This document shows, one piece after another, positions 16,928 to 25,198 of a stretch of 33,346 nt of DNA. Both the position numbers and the translations under genes were made by a program. The stretch's first letter is position 1; each line of letters opens with the position of its first letter. This DNA is from Candidatus Bipolaricaulis sp. GTDB taxonomy: Bacteria > Bipolaricaulota > Bipolaricaulia > UBA7950 > UBA9294. The DNA lies in the NCBI GenBank assembly GCA_028707055.1, contig JAQTVA010000004.1:1-33346 (forward strand), read 5' to 3'. The notes under the pieces are model-generated. The model was not told the origin of the DNA. It did no database searches and saw nothing but the letters and a program-made list of their open reading frames with translations.

Positions 16928-18675
16928 TGCGTTCCGTCCTCGCGGCCCTGGCTCTCGCCGTGGCGCTCGGTGTTTCCGCCGGCGCCACGCTCTACGTCGA
17001 GAGCTTCGATGCTGTGATCGGCCTCACGACGGCCGGCGACCTCGAGGTGATCGAGACCCTGGCCGTGGTCTTCGTGACCCCGCACCACGGGATCGAACGG
17101 TACATCACGATCTCGGGCAGGACGCCGCTCGGAAAGCGCGTGACCATTGACCTCCGGGTCGGCGAGGTCACCATGGACGGCGCGAACGTCGCCGTAGAGG
17201 CCCGCCGATCGGGCAGCCACCAGTACCTGCGCATCGGCGATCCCGATCGCACCATCACGGGAACCCACGTCTACCGGATCGCGTACACGGCCGGTCGCGC
17301 GCTCCTCTTTCACGACGACTACCTTCAGCTCTACTGGAACGTCACCGGCAACGACTGGGAGATCCCCATCCGACGCGCGACGGCGGTGTTCGCTCTGCCC
17401 CCCGGGACACCCTCTGAGAACGTCAGCACGACGAGTTACGTGGGACCGAAGGAAAGCACGGCCCTCGGGCAGCCCGTCACGGTCGATGCCACCGGTCGCT
17501 TCGTCTTCGCGACGGGTGCAATCAATCCGGGCTCCGGACTGACGATCGACGTTTCGATCCCTCGCAGCCTGCTTCCCATCACTCCGCCGACGCTCACCCA
17601 GAAGCTCGGCCGCTTCCTGTGGGACAATAAGCTCGCCGCGCTCCCGATGGCGACCCTGGCCTTCATGATCGTCCTTTGGTCGCGCATCGGAAAGGATCCC
17701 CGGAAGGGCGTGATCGCGCCGGCGTTCGAGCCGCCCTCCAACCTGGGGCCGGGCGCCGCCGGCGTGCTCGTCGACGATCGCATGGACCTGCGCGATGTTT
17801 CCGCCATGGTGATCGGACTGGCGGTCGACGGGTACCTTACGATCCGCGAGGATGCGCCCGGCGACGAGTCGCTGGCCGACAAGGCACGCTCGTGGTTTGG
17901 GGGTTCCACGACCCGCTACACGTTTGTGCGCGGGCAACGTTCACCCGACGACCTGTTCGCGGCGGAGCGCGCGCTCTACGACGCGATCTTCCCGGATCAA
18001 GAGGCGAAGGAAACGCCGCTTGACGCCCTTGAGAACCGGTTCTACAGGCATCTGCCGACCATCCGCCTCCGGCTGTTCGACGACGTCATTGCGAAGAAGC
18101 TCTATCCACGGAACCCGGAACGGGTTCGCGCGGCGTATGCCGGGTGGGCGGGAGCCCTCGTCGCGGCTGGCGCCGGCCTCGGTGTCTGGCTCCAGTCTCT
18201 CTACGTCGGCGTGGCCGTCGCCCTGTCGGGGCTCGTCGTGCTGTGCTTCGCCCCCATCATGCCCCGCAAGACGACGCAAGGGGCGGCCGCCCTCGCGGAA
18301 GTCCTCGGCCTGGCGGAGTACATCCAGCGCGCCGAGGTGGACCGGATCGAGTTCACCGACGCGCCCGCCAAGAGCCCGGAGCGGTTCGAGAAGCTCCTGC
18401 CGTACGCTGTTGCCCTAGGGCTCACGTCCATCTGGATTCGCCAGTTCGAGGGCCTCCTCCGCGTGCCGCCGCAGTGGTACTCCGGAGGCGCAACGTTCAA
18501 CGCCCACCTCTTCGGCCTCTCCCTCGGCCGGCTGACAAGCGGGATGCAGAGCACGTTCGTGTCGATGCCGCGGACGGCGGCAAGCTCCGGACGATCGGCG
18601 TGGGGCGGACGGTCCAGCTTTGGGGGCGGCTTCTCCGGCGGAGGGTTCGGCGGAGGCGGCGGGCGCGGCTGGTAG
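16927..18675 (+). CDS. DUF2207 domain-containing membrane protein
   Basis: Signal peptide, beta-rich ectodomain, TM segments, C-terminal SFGGGFSGGGFGGGGGRGW typical of DUF2207; directly follows lemA. Confidence 0.9.
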   Translation: MRSVLAALALAVALGVSAGATLYVESFDAVIGLTTAGDLEVIETLAVVFVTPHHGIERYITISGRTPLGKRVTIDLRVGEVTMDGANVAVEARRSGSHQYLRIGDPDRTITGTHVYRIAYTAGRALLFHDDYLQLYWNVTGNDWEIPIRRATAVFALPPGTPSENVSTTSYVGPKESTALGQPVTVDATGRFVFATGAINPGSGLTIDVSIPRSLLPITPPTLTQKLGRFLWDNKLAALPMATLAFMIVLWSRIGKDPRKGVIAPAFEPPSNLGPGAAGVLVDDRMDLRDVSAMVIGLAVDGYLTIREDAPGDESLADKARSWFGGSTTRYTFVRGQRSPDDLFAAERALYDAIFPDQEAKETPLDALENRFYRHLPTIRLRLFDDVIAKKLYPRNPERVRAAYAGWAGALVAAGAGLGVWLQSLYVGVAVALSGLVVLCFAPIMPRKTTQGAAALAEVLGLAEYIQRAEVDRIEFTDAPAKSPERFEKLLPYAVALGLTSIWIRQFEGLLRVPPQWYSGGATFNAHLFGLSLGRLTSGMQSTFVSMPRTAASSGRSAWGGRSSFGGGFSGGGFGGGGGRGW

Positions 18676-18683
18676 TCGACGAC

Positions 18684-18716
18684 GTTCACACAACATTCAC
18701 AGCCGCCCTGTACGAT
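18684..18716 (+). promoter_or_regulatory. Candidate PHO-box-like direct repeat plus -10 element
   Basis: GTTCACACAAC|ATTCACAGCCG: TTCACA at 18685-18690 and 18696-18701 (11-bp period); TACGAT -10-like at 18711-18716; next ATG 18747. Confidence 0.4.
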
Positions 18717-18746
18717 GCCCCTGCGAAAGGGGGACGGGGTCGTCTC

Positions 18747-19352
18747 ATGAATGCCCGCACGTTCGTCTGGTCTTGTCTTTTGTTGGTCTGTTTGTCGCTT
18801 CTTGCATCCGCGTACGAGCTTCCTGCGACGTGTGTACGCTGGAGTTCTGCTCGGCCGCTCACATGGTCGGACTTCCTCTCCCCACCGCCGGCCAACGCCT
18901 CCGATCTGATTGATGTCGCCGCGATTCACATGACCATCCACTGGTCTGCGAGCTACGCGATCCGCAACCAAGGGGGGGCGATGTGGGTCGGCACAGTGCA
19001 AGGGCTATCCGTTGTGAACGCTATGGACACCGCCCGGTCATGGGTTGTGGCAAACCGGCAGAGCGCTCAGGCACTGAGTCACGAGCAGACCCACTTCAAC
19101 CTGAACGAAGTCTACCGCCGCAAGGTCGAGCTGGCGTTGCGTTGCCTTCAGACGACCGGACCGACGGCGCAGGCCGCGGAGAGCACTCTTGCGCAGAGGC
19201 TGCACCAGACCGCCGACGCGATTCTGGACCATCTGGCCGAGATCCAAGGCCAGTACGATCGCGAGACGCGGCACGGAAGCGACGCCGCGAAGCAGGCGGA
19301 GTGGGATCAGCGCGTTCTTCGATGGCTGGCGCAGCCGACGCTTGCACCGTAG
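18747..19352 (+). CDS. DUF922-type secreted putative Zn metalloprotease
   Basis: Signal peptide, RPLTWSDFLSPPPANASDLIDVAAIHMTI, and HEQTHFNLNEVYRRKVE (HExxH). Start ATG 18747 inside longer track ORF. Confidence 0.8.
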   Translation: MNARTFVWSCLLLVCLSLLASAYELPATCVRWSSARPLTWSDFLSPPPANASDLIDVAAIHMTIHWSASYAIRNQGGAMWVGTVQGLSVVNAMDTARSWVVANRQSAQALSHEQTHFNLNEVYRRKVELALRCLQTTGPTAQAAESTLAQRLHQTADAILDHLAEIQGQYDRETRHGSDAAKQAEWDQRVLRWLAQPTLAP

Positions 19353-19439
19353 AGCGGAGCCTCTCCGTGCCCGCCCGCCCGGGGAGAGAGACAACCTCAG
19401 CGAGATAAGGCTTCTCGCCGCACTGCAAAGGAGGACGGG

Positions 19440-19544
19440 ATGAACCCTTGGCACGCCACGCGTCGATTCGCCCTCACGGCCCTTCTAGCCGCCGTGCTCG
19501 CGGCCGCCCTCGCCGGCTGCTGCGTCGGACCCGTTTGCTTCTAG
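19440..19544 (+). CDS. 34-aa micro-lipoprotein candidate
   Basis: SD AAAGGAGG 19427-19434; MNPWHATRRFALTALLAAVLAAALAGCCVGPVCF*; lipobox LAGC. Below the track size cutoff; 3' part overlaps the hypF C-terminus antisense. Confidence 0.55.
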   Translation: MNPWHATRRFALTALLAAVLAAALAGCCVGPVCF

Positions 19545-21809
19545 CAGACGCCAGCGGAGGCCCGCGGCCACGGCCTGGCCGAATGCGACGCCGCCGTCGC
19601 CGCACGGCGCCCACTCGTTCGTCAGAAGCATCCGGCCCGACGCCTCCACAATCGTGCGGAGTTCCCCAGCAATGGCGTCGTTTGCGGCAACCCCTCCGGA
19701 CAGACAGACCGCCCGAATCCCTCGCTCCTGCGCGACGGCGATCGCCGCCGTCGCGACGCCCCGCGCCAGGGCGCTCTGCGCCGTCGCCGCCAGCCGCCCG
19801 AGGGGCGCTTCGCCGACACCCTCGGCCAGCTCGCGAAAAACAGGAACAAGGTCCACCTCCCAGCCGCTCCCCAATCGCCGCACAGGAACCTCCAGCGGTA
19901 GAGGCTTGGACCTCGCTGCAGCCGCTTCGAGCCGCATCGCAGGCTCTCCTTCGTAGGTCCGCTCCCGACAGACACCGAGCCACGCCGCGACCCCATCAAG
20001 GAATCGGCCCGCGCTGGTCGTGCGCGGCGCGTTCACCCCGCGCTCCCACTGTCGCAATAGCGCGCCGCTCGCCTCCGCGCCGAGGCCGCGCCGACTCAGC
20101 TCCGCCTCGAGCCTCGCCAGCGGCACACCGGCTTCTGCGAGGTACGCCGCGGCGACGCGGAGCGGGAACCTCGTCGCAACGTCTCCTCCCGGAAGGTGAA
20201 CCGCTCGAAGCGACCCCACGCGTTCGACGATCCCCCCGCTCGCCACGAAGATCTCCCCGCCCCACGCCGAGCCGTCCTGCCCGTAGCCGTACCCATCGAG
20301 CACGACACCCACGGCATCCTCGACGCGATGCTCGGCCATGACCGACGCCAGATGGGCGACATGGTGCTGAACCCGAACGACCCGGCCGCCCGATGCCGTT
20401 GCCATCTCCTCGGCGAGCGACGAGGTGAGGAATCGGGGATGCGCGTCGCACGCGAGGATACGCGGGGCCTCCAGGCCGAGCAGCCGTTCCATGTGATCGA
20501 CGGCTCCCTTGAGGAAGGCGTAGGTCTCGAGGTTGTCGACCGATCCGATGTGCTGGGACATCGTGAGCTCGCCGGCGCCGTACACGGCGAACGCGATCCC
20601 CGTCTCCGGCCCGAGTGCGAGGATCGGCTCGACGCCGAGGTCGATCGCGAACTGCGCCGGCGTGTACCCCCGCGACCGTCGAAGGAAGACGGTTCTCCCT
20701 CCCGCGCGGCGCACGACGGAGTCGTCACAACGAGCCACGATTCGCCGCTCGTGTGTGACGCAGTGGTCGGCGATTCCCACTGCCTTTCGTTCGATCTCCT
20801 CGCGGTCGATCCACATCGGCCGACCCGGTCGGTTCGCGCTCGTCATGACGAGCGGGCCGTGCACCCGGTCCAAGAGAAGCGCATGGAGCCCCGTGTACGG
20901 AAGCATGACCCCAACGGTGTGGAGCCCCGGAGCCACCGCATCCGGAAGCACGCCGCACCGCTGCAGGAGGGCCACGATCGGCCGCTCCGGCCCTCGCAAG
21001 AGCGCCCACTCCTCCGGTGCGACCTCGGCGAACGATGGAACCACCGCCTCGGTCGTCATCAGGGCGAACGGCTGACCGGGCCGCCCGAGCCTCCGCCGGA
21101 GCCGAGCCAGCGCCGTCGAGGACAGCGCGTCGCAGGCCAAGTGCGTGCCTCCGAGCCCGTGGATCGCCACGACCTCCCCCCCGGAGAGCGCCGCCGCCGC
21201 CCGCTCGAGCGGTTCATCCTCAGTGCCGTCGAACCACAGGCGGGGGCCGCAGACCGGACACGCCGTGGACTCCGCGTGGTAGCGGCGGTCCAGTGGGTCG
21301 AGGTACCCCCCCTCGCACGTCGGACACAGCGGAAAGTCGGCCATCGCCGTGCGCGGACGGTCGTATGGGAGCCCTTCGATGATCGTGAATCGCGGTCCGC
21401 AGTCGGTACAGCTCGTGGCCCAGTACCCGCGGTACCGGGTCGCCCCCCGGATCTCCGCCAGGCACTTCCGGCAGATCGCGGTGTCCGGAGGGATCGTTCC
21501 GCTCGCTCGTCCCTCCCCGCGCGAGGGAACGATCGCGAACCCGAGGTCGCCCTCGGGAGTCCTCTCTTCCACGGACACGCCGGCGATCGAAGCCAGCGGG
21601 GGTCGATCCCTGAAGAGCGCTTCCAGAAAGGCATCCGCCGCCAGCGCGGGGCCCTCGACGAAGACCTCCACCCCCGAGTCTCCGCGATTGCACACGCTCC
21701 CGCGAAGTCCGAGATCCACCGCGGTTCGGTAGACGAACGGCCGGAAGCCGACGCCCTGGACGACGCCTCGGACCACGATCCTTCGGCGAACGATCACCGG
21801 GTCACGCAT
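19485..21809 (-). CDS. hypF: Carbamoyltransferase HypF (hydrogenase maturation)
   Basis: Acylphosphatase domain VVQGVGFRPFVYR, zinc-finger CxxC motifs (CRKCLAEI, CTDCGPRFT, CPTC, CPVCGPRL), YrdC-like region, VQHHVAHLASVMAEH and DGYGYGQDGSAWGGE, DGGVAFGQA. Confidence 0.97.
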   Translation of the reverse strand: MRDPVIVRRRIVVRGVVQGVGFRPFVYRTAVDLGLRGSVCNRGDSGVEVFVEGPALAADAFLEALFRDRPPLASIAGVSVEERTPEGDLGFAIVPSRGEGRASGTIPPDTAICRKCLAEIRGATRYRGYWATSCTDCGPRFTIIEGLPYDRPRTAMADFPLCPTCEGGYLDPLDRRYHAESTACPVCGPRLWFDGTEDEPLERAAAALSGGEVVAIHGLGGTHLACDALSSTALARLRRRLGRPGQPFALMTTEAVVPSFAEVAPEEWALLRGPERPIVALLQRCGVLPDAVAPGLHTVGVMLPYTGLHALLLDRVHGPLVMTSANRPGRPMWIDREEIERKAVGIADHCVTHERRIVARCDDSVVRRAGGRTVFLRRSRGYTPAQFAIDLGVEPILALGPETGIAFAVYGAGELTMSQHIGSVDNLETYAFLKGAVDHMERLLGLEAPRILACDAHPRFLTSSLAEEMATASGGRVVRVQHHVAHLASVMAEHRVEDAVGVVLDGYGYGQDGSAWGGEIFVASGGIVERVGSLRAVHLPGGDVATRFPLRVAAAYLAEAGVPLARLEAELSRRGLGAEASGALLRQWERGVNAPRTTSAGRFLDGVAAWLGVCRERTYEGEPAMRLEAAAARSKPLPLEVPVRRLGSGWEVDLVPVFRELAEGVGEAPLGRLAATAQSALARGVATAAIAVAQERGIRAVCLSGGVAANDAIAGELRTIVEASGRMLLTNEWAPCGDGGVAFGQAVAAGLRWRLLEANGSDAAAGEGGREHGG

Positions 21810-22188
21810 CGGTCAGGGGCTCGTCGGACAGCGTGACGTGATCGACGTACAGCTCTCGCCCGGCGACGACATCGACCGGAGCGGTGCACTCCGGACAAGC
21901 GAGAACAGGAATCGAGAAGTGATCGTCCGCTTCCCCCAGCCGCCCCGCGGCTCCGCGATATCCGCACGCCGGGCAAGCCACGACCGTCGGCACGACCTCG
22001 ACCACGAGCTGTGCCCCCGCCAGACGGGTTCCATGGGACAGAATCTCGAACGCATTCCCGAGGGCTCGATCGGAGAGGATTCGAAGCTCCCCTTTCTTCA
22101 GGACCAGGGTCTTGACCCGGCCGGGGTGCTCCGTCAGTCGCGGCAGCACCGCGCTGATCAGCGCATCTACCACTGAGTACTCGTGCAT
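21802..22188 (-). CDS. hypA: Hydrogenase nickel incorporation protein HypA
   Basis: MHEYSVVDALI N-terminal Ni motif, CPACGYRG...CPEC zinc site. Confidence 0.93.
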   Translation of the reverse strand: MHEYSVVDALISAVLPRLTEHPGRVKTLVLKKGELRILSDRALGNAFEILSHGTRLAGAQLVVEVVPTVVACPACGYRGAAGRLGEADDHFSIPVLACPECTAPVDVVAGRELYVDHVTLSDEPLTDA

Positions 22189-22832
22189 CGCAGCCCCAGG
22201 AGGTCAAGCAGCGCGTCGATCCCCTCTCCGGAGCGCAGCGAGGTCAGAATCACCTTTCCGTGTGGGTTCACGCGCGCATAGTCATCGACGATTCGCTGGG
22301 GGTTCACCCCGACGGCGGCGGCGAGATCCACCTTGTTGACGGCGACAAAGTCCGTCTGAGCGAAGATCTTCGGGTGCTTCCGAACCATGTCGTCCCCCTC
22401 GGTAACCGAGATGACGACGATCTCCACGTCGGTACCGAGAGGGAAATCTGCTGGACAGATCAGGTTTCCAACGTTCTCGACAAACAGGACATCCATGGCT
22501 TCCAGGGGGAGATGGTCGAGCGCGTGATGCACGGTGTGAGCATCGAGGTGGCAGTCATCCTGCGTGTTGACGTTGACGGAGACCGCCCCTCTCTCCAGGA
22601 AGCGGCGGTGGTCATCGTCGCCGGCAGAGTCCGCGGCGATCGTGCCCACCCGAAGTCCCTGTCGGCGGAGTCGGTCGATCGCCTGTTCGATCAGCGTCGT
22701 CTTGCCGCTTCCAATCGCACCCATGACGCTGATGGAGCGAATCCGCTTCTCGTGCAGCCTCTGGTAGTTGGCTTCGGCCAACTCCAGCTGCCGTGCAAGG
22801 ATATCCTCGCCGGCGAAGCGAACGTCATGCAT
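22167..22832 (-). CDS. hypB: Hydrogenase nickel incorporation GTPase HypB
   Basis: ISVMGAIGSGKTTLIEQ P-loop, CHLDAHTVHHAL, FVENVGNLICPADFPLG, VNKVDL. True start ATG 22832, not the 556-aa track ORF. Confidence 0.96.
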   Translation of the reverse strand: MHDVRFAGEDILARQLELAEANYQRLHEKRIRSISVMGAIGSGKTTLIEQAIDRLRRQGLRVGTIAADSAGDDDHRRFLERGAVSVNVNTQDDCHLDAHTVHHALDHLPLEAMDVLFVENVGNLICPADFPLGTDVEIVVISVTEGDDMVRKHPKIFAQTDFVAVNKVDLAAAVGVNPQRIVDDYARVNPHGKVILTSLRSGEGIDALLDLLGLRCTSTQW

Positions 22833-22856
22833 GGTGTACCCCCTCTCTGCGACCGA

Positions 22857-22885
22857 ATGATAGGGCCGGCGCAGATCGCCCGCAA
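22857..22885 (-). promoter_or_regulatory. Putative promoter of hypBAF (TTGCGG-N17-TATCAT)
   Basis: Minus strand: -35 TTGCGG 22885-22880, 17-nt spacer, -10 TATCAT 22862-22857; 25 nt upstream of hypB ATG. Confidence 0.65.
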
Positions 22886-22977
22886 ACGGCGCCAATCCCG
22901 GAGGAGTCGAATTATCCGCCGTCGCAACGTATGATCGTGTTTTGACACCGACGGCTCCGCCGAGGGTATGTGATCGT

Positions 22978-23012
22978 AGCGAGCGCCGGCCCTGCTCGGC
23001 CGGGGGCTCGCT
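22978..23012 (+). promoter_or_regulatory. Strong GC-rich hairpin in the 5' leader of the DUF1573-rhodanese gene
   Basis: AGCGAGC-g-CCGGCC-ctgctc-GGCCGG-gg-GCTCGCT (7 bp + 6 bp); ends 2 nt before SD AAGGAG (23015-23020). TTGACA at 22942-22947 upstream. Confidence 0.55.
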
Positions 23013-23027
23013 GGGAAGGAGATACGA

Positions 23028-23717
23028 ATGCGAAGAGTACTGCTGACTCTCTTGCTGTGCGCCACCGTGAGCGTGGCGGCTGCGGCGAACGGAGCCCTGC
23101 TCGTCGACGCCGCAGACTTCAACTTCGGGAAGGTCATCGAAGGGACGATCGTGGTTCACACGTTCATCCTCTCCAACCCGGGGCCTCAACCGATCGAGAT
23201 CAAGAAGGTCCGGGCCAGCTGCGGCTGTACCGCCATGGCGCTGTCCGACTACTCGCTCGACGCGGGGGAGTCCGTTCAGCTCGACACCCGAGTGGACACG
23301 AGCGGCTTCGGCGGCGACGTCGTGAAGTCGATCTACGTCGACTACATGACCGGGAGCTCCGAGTCGAAAACCCTGACGCTGCATGTCGCGGGGAACGTGT
23401 CCCGCGCCCAGCCGTACCACATCACGGTCGGCGACCTGAATTACCTCTTCTACATCCTGATCGACCTCCGCGACGCCGAGGCCTACGCCGCCGGCCACCT
23501 CATGGGCGCGATCAATATCCCGTACGGGGAGTTCGCCGCGTGGGCGGCCCGACTTCCCAAGGGAGTCATCATCGTCCTCTATGACCAGGACGGTGCGCTG
23601 AGCGACGAGATCGCCCAAGCCCTCTTCGCACAGGGGTACAGCGACGCGCGGAGTCTCCAGGGCGGGCTCAACGCGTGGACCATCGCCTACGACGAGCAGT
23701 TCATCCTGGAGCCGTAG
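23028..23717 (+). CDS. Secreted DUF1573 domain protein fused to rhodanese-like domain (catalytic Cys absent)
   Basis: Signal peptide; FNFGKVIEGTIVVHTFILSNPGPQPIEIKKVRASCGCTAM (DUF1573); LIDLRDAEAYAAGHLMGAINIPYGEF...SDARSLQGGLNAW (rhodanese). Confidence 0.9.
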   Translation: MRRVLLTLLLCATVSVAAAANGALLVDAADFNFGKVIEGTIVVHTFILSNPGPQPIEIKKVRASCGCTAMALSDYSLDAGESVQLDTRVDTSGFGGDVVKSIYVDYMTGSSESKTLTLHVAGNVSRAQPYHITVGDLNYLFYILIDLRDAEAYAAGHLMGAINIPYGEFAAWAARLPKGVIIVLYDQDGALSDEIAQALFAQGYSDARSLQGGLNAWTIAYDEQFILEP

Positions 23718-23784
23718 GGCGATGCGTCGTGGGCGGCGGCGCGTCGAGGCCCCCCGCCCACGGCGCACAACGGGGGGGATCGTA

Positions 23785-24267
23785 ATGCGGACCCGCTTCG
23801 TCTTGGCTCTCGCGGTGGTCCTGTCTCTGTCCGCCATGGTCGGCTTCGCGGAGTCGGCTCTGGACCTGCCTGTCGTCGTGGTCTTCTACGCAGACGGGTG
23901 CCCCGATTGCGCGTTGATGGAAGAGCTGTTGGTCGGTCTCGCCTACGATCTGCCCCCCTCTGCGATCCGACGCTATGAGATTTCGCAACCCGGCTCGATG
24001 CGGATCCTACGACGACTGGAGGCCGCGTACGAGATCGACTCGACAACGAGCGCCATCCCCATCGTGTTCGTCGGCGACACCTACGTCATCGGCGCGGGTC
24101 GTTCCCAGGAATTCCGATTGAGGGATGCGATCGGCCGCTGCGTCACCGTCGGCTGTCCATCGCCGCTCGCCCGCATCGAGCTCACGTCGTTCCCGTGGAA
24201 GGACGTCGCTCGCCTTGCCCTCATCGTCGGGCTCATAGCCCTTCTCGCGCTCCTGCAATTCCCCTAG
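23785..24267 (+). CDS. Thioredoxin/glutaredoxin-like protein with CPDC motif, signal peptide and C-terminal TM
   Basis: VVVVFYADGCPDCALMEELL ... SAIPIVFVGDTYVIG ... VARLALIVGLIALLALLQFP. Start ATG 23785. Confidence 0.82.
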   Translation: MRTRFVLALAVVLSLSAMVGFAESALDLPVVVVFYADGCPDCALMEELLVGLAYDLPPSAIRRYEISQPGSMRILRRLEAAYEIDSTTSAIPIVFVGDTYVIGAGRSQEFRLRDAIGRCVTVGCPSPLARIELTSFPWKDVARLALIVGLIALLALLQFP

Positions 24268-24316
24268 ATCCGAGAACCCGACTGCCTGAGAGCGGTATAC
24301 TCTTCGCGGAGGCACT

Positions 24317-25174
24317 TTGAGCGACGCCAAGCGCACGGAGCGTCGACCGCGATCGGTCGCGTTCGACCAGCTCAACAACGAGGAGCTGATCGGCCTTCTG
24401 CGCAGAATGGATCCTGCGGGACGCACCGACGGCGAGGCTCTGCGGCTGCGTGAGGAGATCGTCTCGCGGAACATCGGTCTGGTGAAGTCGATCGCCGCCA
24501 AGTTCCTTTCCTCCGGTGAGCCCCTCGACGACCTGATCCAGGCGGGGTATATCGGTCTTCTCAACGCCGTGGCCAACTTCGACTTGGCGCGCAACACCCG
24601 GTTCTCGACGTACGCGACGTACCTGATTCAGGGAGAAATCCGCCACTTCATCCGCGACAAGCACGCTCCGATCCGCGTACCTCAGTGGGTGCAGACCATG
24701 AACCGTCGGATCAAGGAGGCCGAGGAGGCGCTCTTCAAGGAGCATGGGCGGGCTCCGACGTTGGCGGAATTGGCGGGCTCCCTCGACCTGACAACGGATC
24801 AGCTCGCGGCGCTGCTCCGTGGGCGGGAGTCGATGACGTACGTCTCGATCGATCGGGACCGCCGGTCGACGGACCCGAACCCGTCTCCTCCGTCACTCGA
24901 CGAGGTTCTGCCTCCGCTGCGCGAAGACATGCCGCTCCATACGCGACTCCGCATTGCCGTAGCCATCGAGGAGCTGGCCGAGATCCAGCGGCAGATCATC
25001 GACGGGCTCTTCTACCGAGGCAAGAGCCAGTCGGAAGTCGGACAGGAGCTTGGAATCTCCCAGCGCCAGGTCTCGCGGATCAAGGATCGAGCGCTCTCCG
25101 ATCTTCGCGATAGCCTAACCCGGGCGGCCGATTCGGCGAACCGGGAAACTGGAGAGGGACATGACGTGGAATAA
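24317..25174 (+). CDS. Sigma-70 family RNA polymerase sigma factor (group 3 type, full length)
   Basis: TTG start with GGAGG SD. DDLIQAGYIGLLNAVANFDLARNTRFSTYATYLIQGEIRHFIRDKHAPIRVPQWVQ (region 2), APTLAELAGSLDLTTDQL (region 3), KSQSEVGQELGISQRQVSRIKDRALSDLRDSL (region 4.2). Confidence 0.95.
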   Translation: MSDAKRTERRPRSVAFDQLNNEELIGLLRRMDPAGRTDGEALRLREEIVSRNIGLVKSIAAKFLSSGEPLDDLIQAGYIGLLNAVANFDLARNTRFSTYATYLIQGEIRHFIRDKHAPIRVPQWVQTMNRRIKEAEEALFKEHGRAPTLAELAGSLDLTTDQLAALLRGRESMTYVSIDRDRRSTDPNPSPPSLDEVLPPLREDMPLHTRLRIAVAIEELAEIQRQIIDGLFYRGKSQSEVGQELGISQRQVSRIKDRALSDLRDSLTRAADSANRETGEGHDVE

Positions 25175-25198
25175 TCCGAGCGTGTGGGGAGAAGCAAC

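Noticed and set aside
20196-21836. 546-aa plus-strand ORF
   Set aside because: Antisense to hypF, no recognisable motifs.
22833-23837. N-terminal extension making a 556-aa HypB
   Set aside because: The upstream part is antisense to the DUF1573-rhodanese gene and intergenic DNA; canonical HypB start with promoter-like sequence lies at 22832.
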